Of a DNA stretch of 64,000 nt, positions 41,923 to 50,441 are shown piece after piece. Made by a program: the position numbers and the translations under genes. The notes below the pieces were generated by a model. That model worked only from the letters and a program-made list of their open reading frames with translations, was not told the DNA's origin and made no database searches. Where the stretch lies: NCBI RefSeq assembly GCF_009755815.1, contig NZ_WRPK01000001.1, positions 248,001-312,000 on the forward strand. The letters run 5' to 3'. Source of the DNA: Flavisphingomonas formosensis. GTDB lineage: Bacteria; Pseudomonadota; Alphaproteobacteria; Sphingomonadales; Sphingomonadaceae. Positions within the stretch are counted from its first letter, which is position 1; every line of letters begins with the position of its first letter.

Positions 41923-42999
41923 TCAGGGCCGAACCGCGACCTTCAACACACCATCCCGCTGGTTGGAGAAAAGTTCATACGCGCTCTCGATGTCGTCGAG
42001 CGCGAAACGGTGAGTGACAAGGGCCCCGGTGTCCACGCGCCCTGAAGCCACGACGTCCATCAGCCGCCGCATCCGTTCCTTGCCGCCCGGGCAGAGCGTA
42101 GTGACGATCCGGTTGTCGCCGAGGCCCGCGGAAAAGGCATCGATCGGGATGCGAAGATCCTCCGAATACACGCCGAGCGAGGAGAGCGTGCCGCCCGGCC
42201 GCAGCACGCGCAAGGCTGCCTCGAAAGTGGCCTGCCGCCCAAGCGCCTCGATCGAGACATCGACTCCGCGGCCGTCGGTGATCCTGCGAATTTCATCGAC
42301 CGGGTCGACCTTGCTGAAGTCGACGACATGATCCGCCCCCATCGCGCGGGCAATCGCCAGCCTTTCGGGCAGGGTATCGACCGCAATGATGGTGGTCGCG
42401 CCCATCAACTTTGCGCCAGCGGTGGCGCACAGGCCGATAGGCCCCTGCGCGAATATGGCGACCGTGTCGCCGATACGGATGCGGCCCGATTCTGCGCCGC
42501 TGAATCCGGTCGAGAGGATGTCCGGGCACATCAGCACCTGCTCGTCGGTGAGGCCGTCGGGCACCGGCGAGAGGTTGGCCATCGCATCGGGCACGAGCAG
42601 GTACTCCGCTTGCGCACCGTCGATCGTATTGCCGAATCGCCAACCTCCCATCGCTTTCCAACCATGATCATGTGCGCCGCCGCATTGCGAGTGGAAGCCA
42701 CACAGAGATGCATTCGAGGTGCCCGACGGCGTGATCGCGCCGGCGATCACGCGCTGACCCTCGCGATAGCCGACGACCGCCGAGCCGAGCTTTTCAATGA
42801 TGCCGACCGGCTCGTGTCCCACCGTCAGGCCCCGCGCAACGGGATATTCGCCCCTTAGGATATGGACGTCAGTCCCGCAGATCGTGGTGGTCGTCACTCG
42901 GATGAGCGCATCCAAAGGCCCGACATCCGGCACCGGTTTTTCCCCCAGGATGATTCGACCGGGTTCGAGGAAAATGGCGGCTTTCATCTTCAGTGCCAT
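41923..42999 (-). CDS. Zinc-dependent secondary-alcohol-type dehydrogenase
   Basis: The 358-residue medium-chain dehydrogenase has catalytic zinc ligands in TICGTDVHI and GHEPVG and an Asp in the segment MCPDILSTGFSGAE. The order and spacing resemble Thermoanaerobacter brockii secondary alcohol dehydrogenase. The usual four-cysteine structural zinc lobe is missing (SLCGFHSQCGGAH instead). The Rossmann fold has GPIGLCATAGAKLMGA, followed by AVDTLPERL whose Asp suggests NAD rather than NADP. Substrate is unknown. It converges on prs, and 268 nt separate it from arsA. Confidence 0.9.
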   Translation of the reverse strand: MALKMKAAIFLEPGRIILGEKPVPDVGPLDALIRVTTTTICGTDVHILRGEYPVARGLTVGHEPVGIIEKLGSAVVGYREGQRVIAGAITPSGTSNASLCGFHSQCGGAHDHGWKAMGGWRFGNTIDGAQAEYLLVPDAMANLSPVPDGLTDEQVLMCPDILSTGFSGAESGRIRIGDTVAIFAQGPIGLCATAGAKLMGATTIIAVDTLPERLAIARAMGADHVVDFSKVDPVDEIRRITDGRGVDVSIEALGRQATFEAALRVLRPGGTLSSLGVYSEDLRIPIDAFSAGLGDNRIVTTLCPGGKERMRRLMDVVASGRVDTGALVTHRFALDDIESAYELFSNQRDGVLKVAVRP

Positions 43000-43267
43000 G
43001 AGTCAGGCCTCCATCGACGCGGACGAACCGCACATTGGCTTATGTCCAACGCCACCCCGGGGTCTCTACGTGACGTTGCGTAGCCCTTGGTCTGCGCTTC
43101 CACACTTCCCAGCACGCCGTGAGACTACGTATGCCCGGCTGCTGAGCGAAGCGGTAAGCCATCCCTCAACAAAGAGGATTCGAACTTTTCGGTCCCTTCC
43201 ACATCTTGTGAATTGCAGCGCCAGCCGGCGGCGGGCGTCCCCGCAGTGAAGAGGATCAAGCCACGTC

Positions 43268-45100
43268 ATGAACGACAGTTCGCTGACCAGCGTCCCACAA
43301 TTTCTGGTCGAGCCCACCCGTTTCCTGTTCTTCACGGGCAAAGGAGGCGTGGGCAAGACATCGATCGCAAGCGCAGCCGCCCTTTCGCTTGCCGATCGCG
43401 GCAAATCGGTCCTTCTCGTCAGTACCGACCCTGCCTCCAATCTCGACGAAATACTGGTCGTACCCTTGACCAATCAGCCGGTCGCGGTGCCAAATGCTGT
43501 CGGTCTGGACGTCCTGAACATCGATCCGACCGTCGCGGCAGAAGCTTATCGCACGCGCGTGCTTGCTCAGATGGAGGCCAATGCGAGCGCTAAGGAACGG
43601 GATACGGTTCGTGAGCAGCTTTCGGGTGCCTGTACGACCGAGATTGCGGCATTCGACGAATTCGTCGGCCGCCTTGCCGATGCTGACGGCACCTATGATC
43701 ACATCATCTTCGACACCGCGCCGACGGGGCATACGCTGCGACTGCTCAGCTTGCCCAAGGCGTGGAGCGGGTTCCTCGCGGAGAATGACCAGGGCGCCTC
43801 GTGCCTGGGACCGCACTCGGGACTCAAGACGCAGGAGGAGCGCTTCAGAAAAGCCATGGCGAGGTTGTGCGATCCGGCAGCCACAACCGTCATACTCGTG
43901 ACGCGCCCGGAGCGCGGCGCGATCGCCGAAGCGGGCCGAACCTCGACGGAGTTGGCGGTGCTGGGGCTCAGCAACCAGCATCTTGTTGTGAACGGCCTGT
44001 TCCGCGCCAGCGACCCATCCGATGCGACAGCGGCATCGCTGGAGGCGCAGGGACAGCAGGCGCTGGCAGAGATGCCAGCCGTGCTCCGAAAGCTTCCACG
44101 CGACGACATACCGCTGCGCCCCTTCGAGATGATGGGGCTGGACGCTCTGCGTTCAGTCCTATGTTCTGGCCAATTGTCGGGGAGCCTTGGCGGATCCGCC
44201 GTCCCTGCGCCCTGGGTCGGCGACTTGCCCGGCCTCGATCGACTTATCGACCTGCTCGCAGCGGACGGCAAAGGGCTGATCATGGTGATGGGAAAAGGCG
44301 GCGTGGGCAAGACGACCATCGCCGCCGCCATAGCGCTAGGTCTCGTCGAGCGTGGCCACGGCGTGCATCTCAGTACCACTGACCCCGCCGCTCACCTGGC
44401 AATGACGATGACCGGGAATGTCGCCGGGCTTCGCGTCGACCGAATCGACCCCAAAGCGGAAACCGAGCGGTACATCGCCAAGATCATGGAGCAGAAGGGC
44501 GGCACGCTCGATGCGCAGGGCAAGGCCCTGCTGCGCGAGGATTTGGCATCGCCTTGCACGGAGGAAGTCGCCGTCTTCCATGCCTTCTCGCATATCGTCA
44601 CCGAGGCGCGCAGTGCGTTTGTCGTGCTGGACACGGCCCCGACCGGTCACAGCCTTCTGCTCATGGATGCCACCGGTGCCTATCACCGACAAATGACACG
44701 GCAATCGACCTTGCACGACCTTGCCGGCCGCATCACCACGCCGCTGATGAGGCTCCAGGATCCCCACTATACGCATATCCTGCTGGTTACCCTTGCCGAG
44801 ACCACACCTGTCTCGCAGGCCAGCGCATTGCAGGACGATTTGCGGCGCGCGCAAATCGAGCCTTTTGCCTGGATCATCAACAAGAGCCTGCTGGCTGCTG
44901 GCTCGAGCGACCCTCTGCTGCGCCAACGGCTCAGCGGTGAGCTGAAGCAGGTCGATCGCATACGCGGATCTATGGCAAAGCGACTATTCTTCGTACCCTG
45001 GCAAGCCACGCCGCCGGTGGGCGTCCCCGCGCTCGCACAGCTCGCCCACGACGGTGCTCCCCACAGCAATCAACCGTCGCGGCCCGGTGAGGTTGTGTAG
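43268..45100 (+). CDS. arsA: ArsA-family ATPase (duplicated, metalloid-binding cysteines kept)
   Basis: The 610-residue tandem ATPase has two P-loops, FFTGKGGVGKTS (about 22-32) and MGKGGVGKTT (about 341-350). Each half carries DTAPTGHT/DTAPTGHS. The three cysteines that bind As(III)/Sb(III) in ArsA are present: Cys122 (GACTTEIA), Cys179 (GASCLGP) and Cys430 (SPCTEEVA). ArsA normally powers the ArsB arsenite pump, but no arsB, acr3 or arsC is in the window. It converges with trxC. A Get3-like or redox-chaperone role is an alternative. Confidence 0.92.
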   Translation: MNDSSLTSVPQFLVEPTRFLFFTGKGGVGKTSIASAAALSLADRGKSVLLVSTDPASNLDEILVVPLTNQPVAVPNAVGLDVLNIDPTVAAEAYRTRVLAQMEANASAKERDTVREQLSGACTTEIAAFDEFVGRLADADGTYDHIIFDTAPTGHTLRLLSLPKAWSGFLAENDQGASCLGPHSGLKTQEERFRKAMARLCDPAATTVILVTRPERGAIAEAGRTSTELAVLGLSNQHLVVNGLFRASDPSDATAASLEAQGQQALAEMPAVLRKLPRDDIPLRPFEMMGLDALRSVLCSGQLSGSLGGSAVPAPWVGDLPGLDRLIDLLAADGKGLIMVMGKGGVGKTTIAAAIALGLVERGHGVHLSTTDPAAHLAMTMTGNVAGLRVDRIDPKAETERYIAKIMEQKGGTLDAQGKALLREDLASPCTEEVAVFHAFSHIVTEARSAFVVLDTAPTGHSLLLMDATGAYHRQMTRQSTLHDLAGRITTPLMRLQDPHYTHILLVTLAETTPVSQASALQDDLRRAQIEPFAWIINKSLLAAGSSDPLLRQRLSGELKQVDRIRGSMAKRLFFVPWQATPPVGVPALAQLAHDGAPHSNQPSRPGEVV

Positions 45101-45130
45101 CGCGCCGAGCCGTGATCTCTACGGCGAAGA

Positions 45131-45586
45131 TTAGCCGGGAGGCAGGTGCTGGTTGACCCAACTGGTGATGGCGCGTTGATCCATAGCGCCGGCACTGCGC
45201 GCGATCTCCCGTCCGCCTGAAAACAGGATGAGCGTTGGAATCGACCGAATCGCGAACCGGGCGGCAACCGCCTGGTCTGCTTCGGTGTCGACCTTCAGCA
45301 AACGCACTCGCGGCTCGAGACTCTTCGCCGTAGCGGCAAAGGCCGGAGCCATCGCCCTGCATGGACCGCACCAGCTTGCCCAGAAATCGACGAGGACGGG
45401 TAGCGAACCGGCCATCACATGGCGATCGAATGCCTGGCCATTTACGGCAACCGGCACACCTTGAAACAGCACCTGGCTGCAGCGCCCGCATTTCGGGCTT
45501 TCCGAGATGCGGGTGGCGGGAACACGATTTGCCGTCGCGCAGGAGGGGCAGATGATGACGGCAGGATCAGCCAACGCTGCATTCAT
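45131..45586 (-). CDS. trxC: Thioredoxin 2 (TrxC) with N-terminal zinc motif
   Basis: The 151-residue protein has an N-terminal zinc ribbon (CPSC at 13-16, CGRC at 33-36) and a thioredoxin fold with WASWCGPCRAMAPAF (active Cys73/Cys76) and the cis-Pro loop IRSIPTLILF. It reduces disulfides in the cytosol under oxidative stress. Start 45586 (MNAALADPAVIICPS) is preferred over 45679. It is divergent from the peroxiredoxin gene; the shared upstream region contains a TTACAT-N5-ATGTAA palindrome. Confidence 0.94.
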   Translation of the reverse strand: MNAALADPAVIICPSCATANRVPATRISESPKCGRCSQVLFQGVPVAVNGQAFDRHVMAGSLPVLVDFWASWCGPCRAMAPAFAATAKSLEPRVRLLKVDTEADQAVAARFAIRSIPTLILFSGGREIARSAGAMDQRAITSWVNQHLPPG

Positions 45587-45718
45587 CTCGCAATTCTCTG
45601 TAATTGCTGTGCCTTGCCCGCCTCCAAGGGAAGGCCCGGAGTCATTCCCTTCGGGCGCACCGGAAGCCATGTGGCCCATCGTCTCGACATTCCCACGAGC
45701 AAATCCTCAATTTCTCGC

Positions 45719-45735
45719 TTACATCTGTAATGTAA
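45719..45735. promoter_or_regulatory. Candidate ArsR-family operator
   Basis: Perfect inverted repeat TTACAT-CTGTA-ATGTAA, located between trxC and the divergent peroxiredoxin-arsR pair, 22 nt before the peroxiredoxin start. Size and symmetry suit an ArsR dimer, and the downstream gene encodes one. Confidence 0.5.
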
Positions 45736-45757
45736 TCGTGTAGGAAATAGTGCCAAG

Positions 45758-46441
45758 ATGCGTGAGACGGAATTTTCCGAAATGGCAGAAACATCGGCCG
45801 ATATGGGCGGCACCCCACAGTGCCTGCAGATCGGCGATCCGGCCCCCAATTTCCAGGCGCGAACGACGATGGGGGTGGTCAACCTCTCCGACTTTCGCGG
45901 CCGATGGTTGATCCTGTTCTCGCATCCTGCCGATTTCACCCCGGTGTGCACCAGTGAGTTCGTCGCCCTGTCAAAGGCGAGCGACCGATTTGAGGCGCTC
46001 GACTGCGCGCTGCTCGCGGTCTCGGTTGACAGTCTCTATTCGCATCTGGGCTGGATCCGCGCGATCCGCGACGGGTTCGGTGTCACGGTGAGCTTCCCGA
46101 TTGTCGAGGATCCATCGCTGATCATCGGACGGGCCTACGGCATGATTTCGGATCGCTCGCCCGACGCCGCCACAATGCGATCGACCTATTTCATCGATCC
46201 CGACGGGATCATCCGCGCGATGATCTGCTATCCCGCGACGATCGGACGCTCGGTCGATGAGATGCTCCGGGTATTGGCCGCCCTGCAGATTGTCGATGCC
46301 GATCATGTCGTGACCCCGGAAGGCTGGCATCCCGGCGACGCGGTGCTGTTGCCGCCCCACCAGGACCAGGCTGCTCTGCTGGCCGCGGCGGATGACCCGC
46401 TGTGGTTTTACCGCAGCAAGCCGCAGTCGCAGAAAGGGTAG
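45758..46441 (+). CDS. Peroxiredoxin, Prx6/archaeal-type
   Basis: The 227-residue thiol peroxidase has peroxidatic Cys64 in HPADFTPVCTSEF. YSHLGWIRAIRD and FPIVEDPSLIIGRAYGM follow, then ATMRSTYFIDPDGIIRAMICYPATIGRSVDE. The long C-terminal domain (TPEGWHPGDAVLLPP) is typical of Prx6. Cys in MICYP may serve as resolving residue. ATG 45758 is used; ATG 45782 is an alternative that keeps the fold. It is followed after 3 nt by an ArsR gene, and TrxC next door is a plausible reductant. Confidence 0.93.
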   Translation: MRETEFSEMAETSADMGGTPQCLQIGDPAPNFQARTTMGVVNLSDFRGRWLILFSHPADFTPVCTSEFVALSKASDRFEALDCALLAVSVDSLYSHLGWIRAIRDGFGVTVSFPIVEDPSLIIGRAYGMISDRSPDAATMRSTYFIDPDGIIRAMICYPATIGRSVDEMLRVLAALQIVDADHVVTPEGWHPGDAVLLPPHQDQAALLAAADDPLWFYRSKPQSQKG

Positions 46442-46444
46442 GCG

Positions 46445-46825
46445 ATGGCTGACACTTTGCCCGCCCCGGATCTCGAAGTGCTCGCCGAAGTGATGCGCAC
46501 CTTGGGCCACGATACCCGCCTCCGGCTGATCGCCACCCTGCTCGCGCAAGGTGAGAAGTCGGTCGGCGAAATCGAGGCTTTGACCGGCATTGGGCAACCG
46601 GGGCTGTCGCAGCAGCTCGGCGTGCTGCGCAAGGCTGAATTGGTTCAGACCCGGCGCGCCGCAAAGCAGGTCTATTACAGCGTGGCGTCGGATGCGTTCA
46701 TCGCGGCAGCGGCCTTTCTCGCCGCGCTTGCAAGGACTGGACCTGTCGAAATGGCAGCTCGGGCTGGCCGAAAGGCGGCGTCGCCGGCACGTGGATCGGC
46801 TGCCATGTTCGCCAAGATCCTTTAG
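46445..46825 (+). CDS. ArsR-family repressor without cysteines
   Basis: The 126-residue winged-HTH protein has RTLGHDTRLRLIATLLAQGE, VGEIEALTGIGQPGLSQQLGVLRKAELVQTRRAAKQVYYSV (recognition helix about 47-62). There is no cysteine in the whole protein, so it cannot bind As(III) through thiols like classical ArsR. It may sense another signal or act with the local redox proteins. It sits 3 nt after the peroxiredoxin gene and converges on the sqrR-like gene. Confidence 0.9.
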   Translation: MADTLPAPDLEVLAEVMRTLGHDTRLRLIATLLAQGEKSVGEIEALTGIGQPGLSQQLGVLRKAELVQTRRAAKQVYYSVASDAFIAAAAFLAALARTGPVEMAARAGRKAASPARGSAAMFAKIL

Positions 46826-46848
46826 TTCCCCCGGCGGCCGGTTGTTGG

Positions 46849-47211
46849 TTACGGTGCGCGCTCTGCAGCGGGCACGCCGGTGACTTGCTCGCCGAACTGA
46901 TCACACAGGAAGGCCATCAAGGCCTGCACCCTGACATCGGCAATGCGGTAGAAGATCGTGGTGTTCTCGCGCCTGGTCTGGACCAGGCCGCCCTCGCGCA
47001 TGCGGGCGAGATGCTGCGACACGCTCGACTGCGACAGGCCGCACAAGCCGACCAACTCGCCGACCGATGCCTCGCCTTCGCGCAGGCGGCAGAGCAGGAG
47101 CAAGCGCTGTTCATTGGCAACGACCTTGAGAAACGCGGCAACCTCGGTCGCGCGTTCGCACAGCATTTCCACCGCACTGTCGGTCACCGTCATCGTCATC
47201 GTCATCGTCAT
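46849..47211 (-). CDS. SqrR/BigR-type persulfide-sensing ArsR repressor
   Basis: The 120-residue ArsR-fold repressor has VVANEQRLLLLCRLREGEASVGEL, LSQSSVSQHLARMREGGLVQTRRE, and FYRIADVRVQALMAFLCDQFG. Cys41 and Cys103 sit where the SqrR/BigR family forms a tetrasulfide bond when it senses reactive sulfur; Cys18 and Cys57 are extra. The start is embedded in four ATGACG hexamers, and the first ATG overlaps the RND pump stop (ATGA). As the last gene of the minus-strand operon, it probably represses both divergent transcripts from the 51.8-kb promoter. Confidence 0.88.
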   Translation of the reverse strand: MTMTMTMTVTDSAVEMLCERATEVAAFLKVVANEQRLLLLCRLREGEASVGELVGLCGLSQSSVSQHLARMREGGLVQTRRENTTIFYRIADVRVQALMAFLCDQFGEQVTGVPAAERAP

Positions 47212-50200
47212 TTGCTTGCCGGCCTCCCGTCATCACGCAGCACCACGTAAATGGCGGGGATAACCAGCACGGTAAGCAAGGTCGATGAGGCGAGACCGAA
47301 CAGGAGCGAAATGGCGAGGCCCTGGAAGATCGGATCAGTGAGGATGACCGCGGCGCCGATCATTGCGGCCGCCGCCGTCAGGACGATCGGTTTGAAGCGG
47401 ATCGTACCCGCTTCGATCAACACGTCGCGCAGCGGTTTGTCGGGGGTAGAGGTGTGGCGGATGAAATCGACCAGCAGGATCGAGTTGCGCACGATGATGC
47501 CCGCCAGCGCGATAAAGCCGATCATCGAGGTGGCGGTGAATGGCGCGCGGAAAAGCATATGGCCGATCACGATGCCGACCAAAGTCAGCGGGACCGGCGT
47601 GAGGATGACGAGCGGAAGCCTGAAACTGCGGAACTGGGCCACGACGAGGATATAGATAGCGAGCAGCGCGACCATGAACGCGCCGCCCATGTCACGGAAG
47701 GTCACCCAGGTGATCTCCCATTCGCCGTCCCAGAGCAGGCTGGTCGCCTTTTCATCGGTCGGCTGGCCGCTGAACCGGATGACGGGCTTCTCCAGCCCTC
47801 TGGCGGCCCAGTCATAGCTGTCGATCGCGCGATCGACCGCGAGCATGCCGTAGATCGGCGCCTCATAATCGCCCGCGAGTTCAGCGGTCACCATATCGGC
47901 ATAGTGACCGTCGCGCCGGAAGATGGCCGGGCTGCTCTGCTCCTGCCGCGCATCGATGATCGTGCCGAGTTCGATCAGTTTTGGGCCGTTAGCGCTTTGC
48001 GAGACCGTCACCGGCGTACTGGCAAGCGTCTGCGTCCAGCTTCGCGCGGATTGCGGGAGGGCGATGGTGATCGGCAGCGGCGTGCGTTCATCCCCGCGCG
48101 GCGCATAACCAACCGTCTTGCTGCCCAGCAGCGCGCCGATCGAGTCGTTGATGTCGCGGGCCGAGAGGCCGTAATAGTCGATCCGGTCGCGCTGCGGGAT
48201 CAGGCGCAGCTTGGGTCGCGGCTGGCCGAAGCTGTTGTCAACATCGACGATATAGGGGATCGATTTGAAGATCTTCTCCAGTTCGGTCGCCGTCGCGCGG
48301 CGGCTCTGGGCGTCCGGGCCGTAGATTTCGGCGAGCAAGGTGGCCAGCACTGGCGGGCCAGGGGGTGTCTCGACGACCTTGATCGACGCGCCCTCTGGCA
48401 GTTTCAACGCCTTGAGCTTTTGGCGCAGGTCGAGCGCGATCTGGTGGCTCGACCGATCGCGATCGCCCTTGGGCAGCAGGGTCACCATGACATCGCCCAT
48501 CTCCGGGCGGCTGCGCAGGAAATAGTGGCGCACGAGCCCATTGAAATTGAACGGCGCCGACGTGCCCAGATAGGCTTCCATCGCGGTCGCTTCGGGGAGT
48601 TCGCGGGTCAGGCGGGTGACATCTTCGAGAACGCGGCCGGTGCCTTCGAGGCTGGTGCCCTCCGGCATATCGACTACGACCTGGACTTCGGACTTGTTGT
48701 CGAACGGCAGCAGCTTGACCGTTACCGCCTTGAAATAGAACATCGAGCAGGCGACCAGCGTGGCAATGCCAACCGCGATGAGGAAATTGCGCGCTGACTT
48801 CCGGTTATCGATGATCCGGTGGGCGACCCGCGCATAGAGGCGGCCGAGCTTGCCGCCGCTCGCATCATGCCCGTTCCCGTGATCGCCATCCGCGCCATCG
48901 GCTGCCAGCGTCTTGCGCGCGAAGCGGATCATCAGCCACGGCGCGATCACCACCGCGACGAAGAAGGAAAAGACCATCGCGGCCGACGCATTGACCGGGA
49001 TCGGCGCCATATACGGTCCCATGAGGCCCGACACGAACAGCATCGGCAGCAGCGCTGCCACCACGGTCAGCGTGGCGACCACGGTCGGGTTGCCGACCTC
49101 GGCGACCGCTTCAATCGCGGCCTCGGTACGGGTGCGATCATCGGGCATCGCCCAATGGCGAGCGATATTCTCGATCATCACGATCGCGTCGTCGACGAGG
49201 ATGCCGATCGAGAAGATCAGCGCGAACAGGCTGACCCGGTTGATCGTGTAGCCCATCAGGTTCGAGGCGAACATCGTCAGCAGGATCGTCGTCGGGATCA
49301 CCACGGCGGTGACGCCGGCCTCACGCCAGCCGATCGCGAAACCGATCAGGATGACGATCGAGACCGTCGCGAGCGCGAGGTGGTAGAGAAGCTCATTGGC
49401 CTTTTCATTCGCGCTTGCGCCGTAATTGCGCGTGACCGCGACATCGATACCGTCGGGAATGAGGCTGCCCTTGAGGCTTTCGAGGCGTGCGAGCACCGCC
49501 TCGGAGACGACGACTGCATTGGCGCCCGACCGCTTGGCGATCGCGAGACTGACCGCCGGCGCGTTCGACCAACGCCCGTCGTTGCGTGCCCAGCGCCACG
49601 CGCGGGCCTGATCCTCGCGGGGCCCCTGGGTGACCGTGGCGACATCGCGCAGATAGACCGGCGCCCCGGCGACTGACCGGACGGTGAGCATGCCGACGTC
49701 CTGCGCCGAAGAAAGCGTCTGGCCAGCGGTGACCGCGACGGCTTGCCCGCCGTCGCGAACGCTCCCGGCGGGGAAGCTGCGATTGGCCTGCGCGGCCGCA
49801 TCGATCACGCTGCCGAGCGGTACGCCATATTGGTTGAGCTTGCCGGGATCGGGCGCGATACGGATCTCTTCGGGGCGCCCGCCGGTCAGGAAGGTAAGCC
49901 CGACATTGTCGACCTTGGCGATCTCGGTCCGCAACCGGGTGGCAAGCGCATAGAGCGCCTGGTCGTCATATCGCCCGGCCGCGCCCGGCTTGGGCGACAG
50001 CGTCAGGACGATGGTGGGGACATCGTTGATCCCGCGCACCGTGACCTTTGGATCCGGGATACCTACCGGAATGCGGTCCCAGTTGGCGCGCAACTTCTCG
50101 TCGATCCGGGTCGCGGCGTCCTCTGGGTTCGATCCCACCAGGAACCGTGCGGTCACCATCACGCCATCGTCTTCGGCCTGGGTATAGACATGCTCGACGC

Positions 50201-50441
50201 CATCGACACTTTTCACAATCGTCTCGAGCGGGATGCCGACAAGCTGGACGGCGTCCGGCGCGGAAAGGCCTGGCGCCATCACCTGGATGTCGACCATCGG
50301 CACGCTGATCTGCGGCTCTTCCTCGCGGGGAATCGTGAACAGGGCCAGAAGGCCGATCGCGATCGCGGCCAGTAGAAACAAAGGCGTCAGCGGCGAGGTG
50401 ATGGTCGCGCGGGTGAGGCGCCCCGATAAGCCGAGATTCAC
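47208..50441 (-). CDS. RND-family efflux pump, inner-membrane permease
   Basis: The 1077-residue AcrB/MmpL-like permease has two sets of transmembrane helices around large periplasmic loops. FTIPREEEPQISVPMVDIQV and GINDVPTIVLTLSP belong to the porter domain. In the helix-4 region it has FSIGILVDDAIVMIENIARHWA (proton relay Asp pair). The second half has MIGFIALAGIIVRNSILLVDFIRH. The adaptor precedes it with a 4-nt overlap (50438-50441); the tolC partner is in the divergent operon. The cargo is unknown. The surrounding sulfur genes make a thiol or sulfur compound possible, but that is inference. Confidence 0.95.
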   Translation of the reverse strand: MNLGLSGRLTRATITSPLTPLFLLAAIAIGLLALFTIPREEEPQISVPMVDIQVMAPGLSAPDAVQLVGIPLETIVKSVDGVEHVYTQAEDDGVMVTARFLVGSNPEDAATRIDEKLRANWDRIPVGIPDPKVTVRGINDVPTIVLTLSPKPGAAGRYDDQALYALATRLRTEIAKVDNVGLTFLTGGRPEEIRIAPDPGKLNQYGVPLGSVIDAAAQANRSFPAGSVRDGGQAVAVTAGQTLSSAQDVGMLTVRSVAGAPVYLRDVATVTQGPREDQARAWRWARNDGRWSNAPAVSLAIAKRSGANAVVVSEAVLARLESLKGSLIPDGIDVAVTRNYGASANEKANELLYHLALATVSIVILIGFAIGWREAGVTAVVIPTTILLTMFASNLMGYTINRVSLFALIFSIGILVDDAIVMIENIARHWAMPDDRTRTEAAIEAVAEVGNPTVVATLTVVAALLPMLFVSGLMGPYMAPIPVNASAAMVFSFFVAVVIAPWLMIRFARKTLAADGADGDHGNGHDASGGKLGRLYARVAHRIIDNRKSARNFLIAVGIATLVACSMFYFKAVTVKLLPFDNKSEVQVVVDMPEGTSLEGTGRVLEDVTRLTRELPEATAMEAYLGTSAPFNFNGLVRHYFLRSRPEMGDVMVTLLPKGDRDRSSHQIALDLRQKLKALKLPEGASIKVVETPPGPPVLATLLAEIYGPDAQSRRATATELEKIFKSIPYIVDVDNSFGQPRPKLRLIPQRDRIDYYGLSARDINDSIGALLGSKTVGYAPRGDERTPLPITIALPQSARSWTQTLASTPVTVSQSANGPKLIELGTIIDARQEQSSPAIFRRDGHYADMVTAELAGDYEAPIYGMLAVDRAIDSYDWAARGLEKPVIRFSGQPTDEKATSLLWDGEWEITWVTFRDMGGAFMVALLAIYILVVAQFRSFRLPLVILTPVPLTLVGIVIGHMLFRAPFTATSMIGFIALAGIIVRNSILLVDFIRHTSTPDKPLRDVLIEAGTIRFKPIVLTAAAAMIGAAVILTDPIFQGLAISLLFGLASSTLLTVLVIPAIYVVLRDDGRPASK

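Noticed and set aside
43001-43267. Possible small gene between the dehydrogenase and arsA
   Set aside because: Frames crossing this gap run into arsA or the dehydrogenase antisense and have no start signal; more likely the two divergent promoters.
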